DNA of 28,291 bases from Microscillaceae bacterium (GTDB lineage Bacteria; Bacteroidota; Bacteroidia; Cytophagales; Microscillaceae): contig DMXI01000089.1 of assembly GCA_003483885.1 (NCBI GenBank), positions 1 to 28,291 on the forward strand. Direction: 5' to 3'. Each line of letters starts with the position of its first letter. Position 1 is the first letter of the stretch. The notes below the pieces were generated by a model. That model saw only the letters and a program-made list of their open reading frames with translations, was not told where the DNA came from and ran no database searches. Positions 16,860 to 23,663 of this stretch are shown piece by piece. Position numbers and translations under genes: made by a program.

Positions 16860-18350
16860 CTACTTCTGATGTTCCCCAAACCGCATCTTCTGTACAAAAA
16901 ACACTTTGCGCCTTCCTTTTTGCTTATGGCGAATACGTTGGTAACCCCAAATAAGGTAAGAGTCACCTACCCAGCGGCGAGTTTGGACACGAATGTTTTC
17001 TCGTACTTCGTCGTTTTCATCGGTAGTTTTGAGTTCTTGTGCTTTGATCTCGCCTCCTTTTTTGCTTTCCTTAAAGTTTTTGGAAAATACCTCATCCATA
17101 TAATAGTACACAAAACAAGAGGAGTCCGCATCTGGCTTGAGCATCGTTACTGGGTATAGTGTAGGTACTTTTACTCGCTCAAGTTTCATGACATTGTCCC
17201 ACAGTATGCGACCACTTTTATCCAAACTAAGACCAATGGCCCTGCTATATTCCCATTCGCGGGGAATGCGCTGCTGAGGGAAGTTTCTGGGCGTGAAAAA
17301 AGCGCCGCCAACCACCCGTACCGTTTCATAGAACATTTCTCCCAAAGCAATGTATTGCCCATTTTCTTTGACAATTCTATGCAGTAAGATTTTATCCTGA
17401 ATGGGCAACTCTTTTTTGCCTCGTTTTTTGCGTCGGAGTATTTTACGGGCAATACGCTTTTGTTCTCGCTCATTCAAATGTCCATAAAAGTTTTTGAGGT
17501 CATTGAAGCTATAGTACTGGTGAGATTTGAGCTCACTTTGGGCAGTGAGTCGCCCTACAAATAGCCCTTGGTGTGCTCTACGTTCCGAATATTGAGAATA
17601 CGTACCTACGATCAACTGTTCGTCGTTTTCGGTGGCAATCACCTGAGCATCCTGTAAATACTTATCCTTTTCGTTGGGCAGTTCAATGCTTCTTACTTCT
17701 TTGCCCTTTACATAAGATTTGAGCAATACCTTGGTTTCTCCCCGGTTTAGGCTTACCACTGTAGCGTTGACAAAGTTATTGAGTGTATCCAGGTAGAGCG
17801 ACTCTATCACTGCTCGCCCTTTAAAGCTCAACGAAAGAATCTTGGTTTTTTTGAGAATCAAATTAGTGTGCAATATGGTAGGTTCGCCCTGTAGCATACC
17901 TGCGATGTATATATCGTTGTTTACTGCTGCTAATTGTTGGATGTTGAGTTTGTCTAAAAAGAAAAAATCAAACTTTTCTGAAAAGCCAGCGCTTACATTT
18001 ACCTTGACCACCTGATAGTTACGGCTTTGGGCTTTGCCAAACAATAGATACAAGGTACGAGCCGAATAAGCATAATCTATAAAGGGTAAATTACGCTTAA
18101 CAATGGAGGTAATGGTCCAGTCCTCATGCAAATCTTGGTCATACTTGCGAAATACGTACTCTACCAAACCTTTGCCCACGCTCTTGCGGGATTTGTTGAA
18201 TACCACCAAACCATCTTTGCCAATGGGGGCCATGTACATTTGGTCAAAGCCTAGCCGAACTGGAATTTCCAACCGTTTGGTTTGGGCCTGTCCAGCAAGC
18301 GATACGAAAGTAAAGAGGGTATACACAACCCAAAACAAGTATATTTTCAT
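16860..18350 (-). CDS. Secreted hypothetical protein, possibly beta-propeller
   Basis: This 496-aa exported protein belongs to no family I can name. The ATG at 18350 gives a clean Sec signal (MKIYLFWVVYTLFTFVSLAGQAQ split at AQ), whereas the longer frame from 18371 adds seven residues in front; I prefer 18350. The mature part is rich in short beta-strands with repeating motifs such as NNDIYIAGML, DEQLIVGTYSQY and GQYIALGEMFYE, suggesting a propeller-like array of strands. A very basic helix (EREQKRIARKILRRKKRGKKE) interrupts it at about residue 320. No lipobox or T9SS C-terminal sorting domain is visible, so a periplasmic location is likely. It lies downstream of msrB behind a strong terminator and upstream of the small 16553-16837 gene. 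Confidence 0.75.
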   Translation of the reverse strand: MKIYLFWVVYTLFTFVSLAGQAQTKRLEIPVRLGFDQMYMAPIGKDGLVVFNKSRKSVGKGLVEYVFRKYDQDLHEDWTITSIVKRNLPFIDYAYSARTLYLLFGKAQSRNYQVVKVNVSAGFSEKFDFFFLDKLNIQQLAAVNNDIYIAGMLQGEPTILHTNLILKKTKILSLSFKGRAVIESLYLDTLNNFVNATVVSLNRGETKVLLKSYVKGKEVRSIELPNEKDKYLQDAQVIATENDEQLIVGTYSQYSERRAHQGLFVGRLTAQSELKSHQYYSFNDLKNFYGHLNEREQKRIARKILRRKKRGKKELPIQDKILLHRIVKENGQYIALGEMFYETVRVVGGAFFTPRNFPQQRIPREWEYSRAIGLSLDKSGRILWDNVMKLERVKVPTLYPVTMLKPDADSSCFVYYYMDEVFSKNFKESKKGGEIKAQELKTTDENDEVRENIRVQTRRWVGDSYLIWGYQRIRHKQKGRRKVFFVQKMRFGEHQK

Positions 18351-18376
18351 AAAATCAAGCAGGTTCGCCAAGGTGT

Positions 18377-18409
18377 AAAAAAAAAGGTACCGAAACTGTA
18401 AGTTTCAGC
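18377..18409 (-). terminator. Intrinsic terminator after msrB
   Basis: On the minus strand a 9-bp stem (18409-18401 with 18397-18389, two G-T wobbles) with a 3-nt loop is followed, after three bases, by a run of nine T (complement of 18377-18385). It sits between msrB and the next minus-strand gene, so the latter needs its own promoter or read-through. Confidence 0.82.
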
Positions 18410-18451
18410 ACCCAAAATAACAAACGATAGAACTTAGTAAAAAGTCCTTTC

Positions 18452-18982
18452 TTATCTTTTTTCTTTAGACTTCTTTTCTTTCTTCTGTCCTTTTTCGACA
18501 AAACTCAAAGAAACCGAGTTGATACAATATCTTAATCGGGTAGGTTCTGGGCCATCGGGGAAAACGTGCCCCAAATGTCCTCCACATTGATTGCAGTGTA
18601 CCTCCTCTCGAACCATTCCATAACTATAGTCTTTGGTAATACCCACCGCCTTTTTCGAAATGGGTTTCCAATAACTGGGCCAGCCAGTACCAGATTCAAA
18701 CTTAGTGTCAGATGAAAACAATGGGGTATCACAAGCTGCGCAAGTATAAGTCCCTTTTTTCTTATTATTCCAATATTTTCCTGAAAAAGCACGTTCAGTT
18801 CCTTGTTCACGCAGTACATGATAAGCTAGGGGACTTAAAACCTTTTTCCACTCCTGATTTGTCTTTACAATCTGAAACTTCCCTCCAACAGCACTGTTGG
18901 TTGTAGCATACTTGGATTTTTGTGCACAAGCGCCCACAACCATCAAGCTCACAGCATAAGTTAAAAATAACAATCTTTTCAT
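18452..18982 (-). CDS. msrB: Peptide-methionine (R)-S-oxide reductase MsrB, lipoprotein
   Basis: The enzyme reduces methionine-R-sulfoxide in oxidised proteins. The 176-aa chain starts with a lipoprotein signal (MKRLLFLTYAVSLMVVGAC, lipidated C19). The MsrB domain (about residues 43-162) is complete: zinc cysteines in CAAC (C81, C84) and CNQC (C130, C133), the ESGTGWPSYW substrate loop, and the catalytic cysteine in RYCINS (C153). A short Lys/Glu-rich tail (KGQKKEKKSKEKR) follows. The lipid anchor places it outside the cytoplasm, so it must draw electrons from a periplasmic thioredoxin-like relay; none is adjacent, and no msrA is in the window. A T9 terminator follows. Confidence 0.95.
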   Translation of the reverse strand: MKRLLFLTYAVSLMVVGACAQKSKYATTNSAVGGKFQIVKTNQEWKKVLSPLAYHVLREQGTERAFSGKYWNNKKKGTYTCAACDTPLFSSDTKFESGTGWPSYWKPISKKAVGITKDYSYGMVREEVHCNQCGGHLGHVFPDGPEPTRLRYCINSVSLSFVEKGQKKEKKSKEKR

Positions 18983-19142
18983 TTAATTTTCTCTAATGGG
19001 TTTTAGGTAATTAATACTTGTGGATTCCTAAATGACTTATTAGTATGTTTTCCTTATTCAAAGAACGTATTTTATTCTGGAATTGATTGTTAAGCAGGTG
19101 TTAATCAAGGTTTAAGCAGATGTTAAAGCATTTTTGTATAAT

Positions 19143-19171
19143 AAAAAAGGCAAGTATTATACATACTTGCC
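19143..19171 (-). terminator. Intrinsic terminator after the sterol-desaturase-family gene
   Basis: A perfect 9-bp stem (19149-19157 with 19163-19171) with a 5-nt loop is followed on the minus strand by six T (complement of 19143-19148). It lies about 80 bp beyond the stop of the 19253-20173 gene. Confidence 0.88.
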
Positions 19172-19252
19172 AATTACAATTTTTGGATTAAACTAAGAAA
19201 TGATTTGTTGAATGATCTTGTTTGAAATTTTTTGTTAAAAATTCCTTTGTAC

Positions 19253-20173
19253 CTAAGCCATTTGTTTTTGTCGTTCTAGTTCGTCCCGCATTTGCTTGGT
19301 AGTTTTCGAGGAACCATCGGGACTCCATCCAGGGGCTGCAAACATATACATGAGTTTATCTCGCCAATTATCAGTACTTTTTACATCTTGCCAAATATCG
19401 CGATATTCGTGAAAAGCAATTTTTATTAGATTGTTAGAGTTTGGGCCTTTGATTACCCCAAAATCGGCAGGTACTTCATCATCGTATGCTTTGTAAGTGC
19501 CAAACATATGATCCCAAAACATAAACATAGCCGCGTGGTTTTTGTCCAAATACTCAATATTGCGAGAGTGATGTACTGCGTGATTTTTGGGAGTGTTTAT
19601 TACTTTTTCTAAGATTCCAAGGCGAGGAATTTTAGTGCTATGCAGCCAAAACTGATAAATTGTACTTACCCCTATTACTGTTACAATCATCACTGGATGA
19701 AAACCTAAAGCAGGTAACCACATCCAGAACAAAGCTTTGTAAAATAAGGTAAAGATGCCATTACGGATAGCATTACCAAAGTTGAACCTTTCAGACGAGT
19801 GGTGTACTACGTGTGCCGCCCATAAAAAGCGTACCGTATGGCTTAAGCGATGGTACCAGTAAAAACTAAAATCGTCGCCTAAAAACAGTAATACCCATAC
19901 CCACCAAAGTTGCCAATCCAGGTATTCGTAACCAAAAAACTCTAGGCGCCAACTGGCCAAACCCTCATACAAAGCAAAAAAAGCCAATAGAGAAAGAGCT
20001 TTGGTTCCTAGTGCTACAATGCCTGAAGTAAGCGCTACCTGAAAGCTTGCCAGAAAATCTTTAGCGTTATAGTATTCTTTGTCGTGTTTATACGTAAGCA
20101 GGTATTCGATTAAAATTAGTACAAAAAACGACGGTACCGCGAAGGTAAGTGGATTTGTGATGTCTAATTCCAT
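19253..20173 (-). CDS. Sterol desaturase / fatty-acid hydroxylase superfamily protein
   Basis: This 306-aa integral membrane di-iron oxygenase belongs to the ERG3 superfamily. Several hydrophobic helices span roughly residues 11-27, 50-70, 88-104 and 140-175. The histidine clusters that bind the two irons are all present: HRLSH (H108, H112), HVVHH (H121, H124, H125) and HAVHH (H198, H201, H202), with an extra histidine at DHMFGTY (H222). Family members hydroxylate or desaturate sterols, fatty acids or alkylglycerols using O2; the substrate cannot be read from the sequence. Terminator downstream; upstream, 258 bp separate it from deoC on the same strand, so it is probably a separate unit. Confidence 0.9.
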   Translation of the reverse strand: MELDITNPLTFAVPSFFVLILIEYLLTYKHDKEYYNAKDFLASFQVALTSGIVALGTKALSLLAFFALYEGLASWRLEFFGYEYLDWQLWWVWVLLFLGDDFSFYWYHRLSHTVRFLWAAHVVHHSSERFNFGNAIRNGIFTLFYKALFWMWLPALGFHPVMIVTVIGVSTIYQFWLHSTKIPRLGILEKVINTPKNHAVHHSRNIEYLDKNHAAMFMFWDHMFGTYKAYDDEVPADFGVIKGPNSNNLIKIAFHEYRDIWQDVKSTDNWRDKLMYMFAAPGWSPDGSSKTTKQMRDELERQKQMA

Positions 20174-20431
20174 AATATTTTGTTAAAAACCAGCTAATTA
20201 GAAAGCAAAATTTATAACCTAAAAGTCGTATCACCTGTTAGAATATTTTTGAAAAATAGTTGTTTTTCATTCATTATTAAAAGGCGAAATGACTTCCTAA
20301 ACTAAATGAGGCCAATATGATGGTTGGCCATTGGAGTAAGCTTCTGTCGAGATGTTTAGTTCAACAAAAAGCAAACAGCCCCGCAAAGATATGGGTAGAA
20401 AATGGTTATGCCCAATTATTCGAAGAAGTTT

Positions 20432-21097
20432 CTAAGAGTTAGCCAGGACTTCTTCCATAATTTTCACTCCCGATGAGGTTCCTATACGTTCTGCGCCAGC
20501 CTTAATCATAGCCAGGGCTTTTTCGTAGCTACGAATACCTCCTGAAGCTTTCACACCTACCGTATCAGGAGTAATTTCGTGCAGCAGTTGTACATGCTCC
20601 ACTGTAGCTCCTTCAGGGGCAAAACCAGTAGAAGTTTTCATAAAATCTACCCCAGCATCTACACAAACCTTGGTAGTTTCAATAATTTCTTGCTCGTTTA
20701 AGTAGGCAGTTTCCAGAATCACCTTCATCATAGCCTCGTGTTCGTGTATCACCTTCGAAAACCACGACATTTCCTGCTTGATCCAGGGATAGGCTTTGGA
20801 TTTAATGGCAGTAAGGTTTACCACGATGTCCAACTCATTGGCTCCTTCTTTCAAAGCACTTTCTATTTCCTGCATTTTTACCTCAGCCCTATTGTATCCC
20901 AACGGAAAGCCAACTACCGTGACTAGTTGTACAGGAGCTTTACCAAGGTCTCGGCGTACTTTTTTTACCCAATAAGGGGGAACACAAATACCCGCAAAAT
21001 TGTATTGAAGCGCCTCAGCCACCAACCGATCCATATCGTCATAATTGAGGGTTGGTTTGAGGTTGGTATGTTCTATATATTCATTGATATTCTGCAT
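20432..21097 (-). CDS. deoC: Deoxyribose-phosphate aldolase
   Basis: This enzyme cleaves 2-deoxyribose-5-phosphate to glyceraldehyde-3-phosphate and acetaldehyde in deoxynucleoside catabolism. The 221-aa TIM barrel has the class-I aldolase residues: Schiff-base lysine in DFMKTSTGF (K154), second lysine in GVKASGGIRS (K183), and the aspartate in ELDIV (D90). The N-terminal IEHTNLKP and phosphate-binding end (AERIGTSSG) are also typical. Length matches the short bacterial DeoC group. No phosphorylase, phosphopentomutase or deoR-type gene is adjacent, so it is not in a classical deo operon. It is divergent from the 21199 membrane-protein gene, with about 100 bp between. I see no clear terminator after it. 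Confidence 0.95.
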   Translation of the reverse strand: MQNINEYIEHTNLKPTLNYDDMDRLVAEALQYNFAGICVPPYWVKKVRRDLGKAPVQLVTVVGFPLGYNRAEVKMQEIESALKEGANELDIVVNLTAIKSKAYPWIKQEMSWFSKVIHEHEAMMKVILETAYLNEQEIIETTKVCVDAGVDFMKTSTGFAPEGATVEHVQLLHEITPDTVGVKASGGIRSYEKALAMIKAGAERIGTSSGVKIMEEVLANS

Positions 21098-21198
21098 GAT
21101 GATAGTTTTTAAAACACATCAACGAAATTAAAGTTTTCGAATCATAAACTGCTATGCAATTTTTGATAATTTGCAATAGAGTAATAAAAACCTTTGTT

Positions 21199-21771
21199 AT
21201 GAATTCTATCATGCTCGCCGAAATTATATTGATACTGCTTGCCATTGCGGGTTTTGCGTTGCGAATTGGCCTTAGTGTTTGGGGCATCCCTTTGCTTATC
21301 ATTGGTTTTGTAGGCTTGGCTGTTGTTTATCTAAGACGAAGCTTTCGTCAGGTAAGGCTCAACAATCAACCAGAAGCAGCGGCTGATCGTTATTTTATGC
21401 CAGCTTACAAGTTAGCGCATCTTCTTTTTGCGCTGTGTATGTTAGGCTTGTTGTTTAAAATTATGTTATGGGATGCTAATTTTTTGGTATTAGGGGTGAC
21501 TCTTATGTTGGTTTTTGTATTGTTTGTATCACTACAGGTTTTGAAAGAAAAAGTGTTTTTTAAAAAGCTTCTGGTCAAGTCTATTCTCATAGGCACGGTT
21601 GCTCTCGCTTTTTATCAGGCTCCACTGGCAACCTTTATCAATATCTACTACCGAGACCATCCTGCGTTTGCCAAAGTTTTTATTGAATACAGGGAAGATC
21701 CAAAAAATGAAGTGAAGAAAAAAAATTATCTTGAAGCACGTAAAAAGTTATTAAACAAACATGCAAAGTAG
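21199..21771 (+). CDS. Hypothetical membrane protein
   Basis: This 190-aa protein has about five hydrophobic helices: residues about 3-20, 25-42, 71-87, 92-113 and 124-143. Then comes a soluble C-terminal tail rich in Lys and Glu (EYREDPKNEVKKKNYLEARKKLL). No family is recognised. The open frame reaches back to 21154, but the ATG at 21199 gives the cleaner start MNSIMLAEIILILLAIAG. Its last 11 bp overlap the start of the WG-repeat lipoprotein gene in another frame, so the two are co-transcribed and probably translationally coupled; the pair may work together at the envelope. Confidence 0.75.
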   Translation: MNSIMLAEIILILLAIAGFALRIGLSVWGIPLLIIGFVGLAVVYLRRSFRQVRLNNQPEAAADRYFMPAYKLAHLLFALCMLGLLFKIMLWDANFLVLGVTLMLVFVLFVSLQVLKEKVFFKKLLVKSILIGTVALAFYQAPLATFINIYYRDHPAFAKVFIEYREDPKNEVKKKNYLEARKKLLNKHAK

Positions 21772-23578
21772 CCGTCATTCTGTGATCAATATTCGGGCAT
21801 ATAACAAAGGTTTCCTAATAGCCTTGACGTTATTTGTTTTGTCCCTTCTTCTGACCAATTGCAACAAAAAAGGCAAGCAGGCAAACGATCCTAAAGATAC
21901 GATACAAACCCGTAAATCTGGCTCAACCAAACCCCCTCAGGTAAACGTGGAAATGACCAAAAAGCTCAAGTATGAGGTCGTGTACAAATACCAAAATGGG
22001 TTTGCCCGCGTGATGCTCAACGGAAAGTACGGGTTTATTAATCAAAAGAACCAAGAAATAATCTCACCAAAATACGACTGGGCCAGCGACTTTGACCAAG
22101 GGTTGGCCATTGTAAATCTCAAAAACCAGGAAGGTTTAATTGATACCAAAGGGAAGATTGTGGTGCCCATCCAATATCGCAGTGTAGAACAACCTGTAGA
22201 AGGACTTATCAGAGTAAGTAGTGAAACTGCTCAAGAAAATGATTCTTTGGCGGCTCGTTATTTGTGGGGTTTTGTCGATACCAAAGGCGAAACCATTGTT
22301 GCTCCCAAATACGATTATGCGGAGCCTTTTAAGCAAGGGCTAGCCAAAGTAGCCTATGTAAAAACCAATGAATCAGGGTTTAAGCAAAAGTTTTATGGAG
22401 TAATCAACAAAGAAGGGCAGATCGTTGCTCCTTTGAAGTATGGCTACATTGGAGATTATAAAGAAGGATATGCGTTGGCAAGCTTGGATAGTGGGCGCTA
22501 CTGGGGATACCTTAACCAAGAAGGGCGAGAAATTACCCCGTTGATTTATGATGAAGCCCGAGCTTTCAAAAATAGCCGAGCTGTAGTAAAAAAAGATGCC
22601 TATTGGGGAGCAATTAGCACCACTGGTCAAGTAGTGGTGCCTTTCAAATACCCTTATTTAGAAGATTTCGAAGGGCAATTTGCTAGGTTCTTTGAATACA
22701 ATTTATATGGTTTTATCGATCAGCAAGGCAGGCAAATTACTCCTGCTCAATATGAAGAAGCCCTCAACTTTGAGAACAACTTTGCCCAGGTAAAAAAGAA
22801 CAACAAGTGGGGCTTTATTAATAAGTATGGACAGGAAATTACCCGTATTCAATACGATACAGTACTTTCTTTTCAGGAAAAACGAGCCGTAGTGCAGCAA
22901 AATGGCTGGTATGGCTTTATTGATGAAAGTGGAAAGCAAGTGACCGCGTTAACTTTTTTATCTGCTGAAAGCTTTAAGCAAGGCAAAGCTGAAGTGACAT
23001 TTAGTAACCCTAATGCCCAAGGGCAGCAAACCGAGCAAAAAGGATGGATAGACACTCAAGGTAGATTGCTGATACCTGCAAGCAAAGATGTATTTATTGT
23101 AAAAAAATCGGGTAGATATGCGCTTATGTACAAAGATACCTTGCGTACCAATTTTGAATATGTGTTTATAGAAGCCTTAAAAAACGGCGCCTTTGCGGCT
23201 CAAAAGCTAATGGCCAACGGCAGTCGCAAGCGAGGATTGCTTAACATTTTAGGAAAAGAGTTGTGCGAATTTAAATATGAAGACTATAAATCGATAAGTT
23301 TTGATCTGCTATTGGTGATGAAAGAAAATAAGTGGGGGGTGATGAATAATCAAGGTGTAGCACTCACCGAACCCAAGTATGACCAGGTAATGGATTTTGT
23401 AGAAGGTTTAGCACGAGTAAAAGTGGATAATGCTTGGGGATATATCAATACCAAAGGCCAAGAAGTGATTGCTGTTAAGTACGATTATGCCGAAGACTTT
23501 TGGGATGGGAAAGCAGCTATAAGCCGAAATAAAAAAGCAGGGTGGGTAGACCTAAAGGGGAAGGAGACGTGGCAGTAG
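21761..23578 (+). CDS. WG-repeat lipoprotein
   Basis: This 605-aa surface or periplasmic lipoprotein has a long n-region, a hydrophobic stretch at residues 18-32 and a lipobox-like LTNC with C34 as lipidation site. After a polar linker (about 35-65) come roughly 14 WG (beta-propeller-like) repeats to the end, each with the pattern WGFIN/D-x3-G-x(3)-PxKYDxAxxFxxGLAxV, for example KWGFINKYGQEI and AWGYINTKGQEV. The repeat near residues 445-475 is degenerate (YALMYKD), so the array is not perfectly regular. WG repeats are ligand- or protein-binding scaffolds; no enzymatic function is implied. It overlaps the upstream membrane-protein gene by 11 bp. Confidence 0.92.
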   Translation: MQSSRHSVINIRAYNKGFLIALTLFVLSLLLTNCNKKGKQANDPKDTIQTRKSGSTKPPQVNVEMTKKLKYEVVYKYQNGFARVMLNGKYGFINQKNQEIISPKYDWASDFDQGLAIVNLKNQEGLIDTKGKIVVPIQYRSVEQPVEGLIRVSSETAQENDSLAARYLWGFVDTKGETIVAPKYDYAEPFKQGLAKVAYVKTNESGFKQKFYGVINKEGQIVAPLKYGYIGDYKEGYALASLDSGRYWGYLNQEGREITPLIYDEARAFKNSRAVVKKDAYWGAISTTGQVVVPFKYPYLEDFEGQFARFFEYNLYGFIDQQGRQITPAQYEEALNFENNFAQVKKNNKWGFINKYGQEITRIQYDTVLSFQEKRAVVQQNGWYGFIDESGKQVTALTFLSAESFKQGKAEVTFSNPNAQGQQTEQKGWIDTQGRLLIPASKDVFIVKKSGRYALMYKDTLRTNFEYVFIEALKNGAFAAQKLMANGSRKRGLLNILGKELCEFKYEDYKSISFDLLLVMKENKWGVMNNQGVALTEPKYDQVMDFVEGLARVKVDNAWGYINTKGQEVIAVKYDYAEDFWDGKAAISRNKKAGWVDLKGKETWQ

Positions 23579-23590
23579 CGTGGTGATTTA

Positions 23591-23621
23591 TTGGAGAATC
23601 CGATAAATAAGCGCTATTTTG
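23591..23621 (+). promoter_or_regulatory. Possible promoter before the FdhF/YdeP-like gene
   Basis: TTG at 23591-23593, a 21-nt spacer and TATTTTG at 23615-23621, one base short of the TAnnTTTG consensus. It lies in the 85-bp gap after the WG-repeat gene and would give a leader of about 40 nt. Weak. Confidence 0.28.
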
Positions 23622-23663
23622 TACTATAAAATCAACAAAAGATACAAAAGCACACGACATAAG

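Noticed and set aside
16838..16966. Upstream extension (43 codons from a GTG) of the small minus-strand gene
   Set aside because: It overlaps the end of the 16860-18350 gene in another frame, while the ATG at 16837 has normal operon spacing.
20310..20329. GGCCAA/TTGGCC hairpin after deoC as a terminator
   Set aside because: The 6-bp stem has an 8-nt loop and no T run on either strand.
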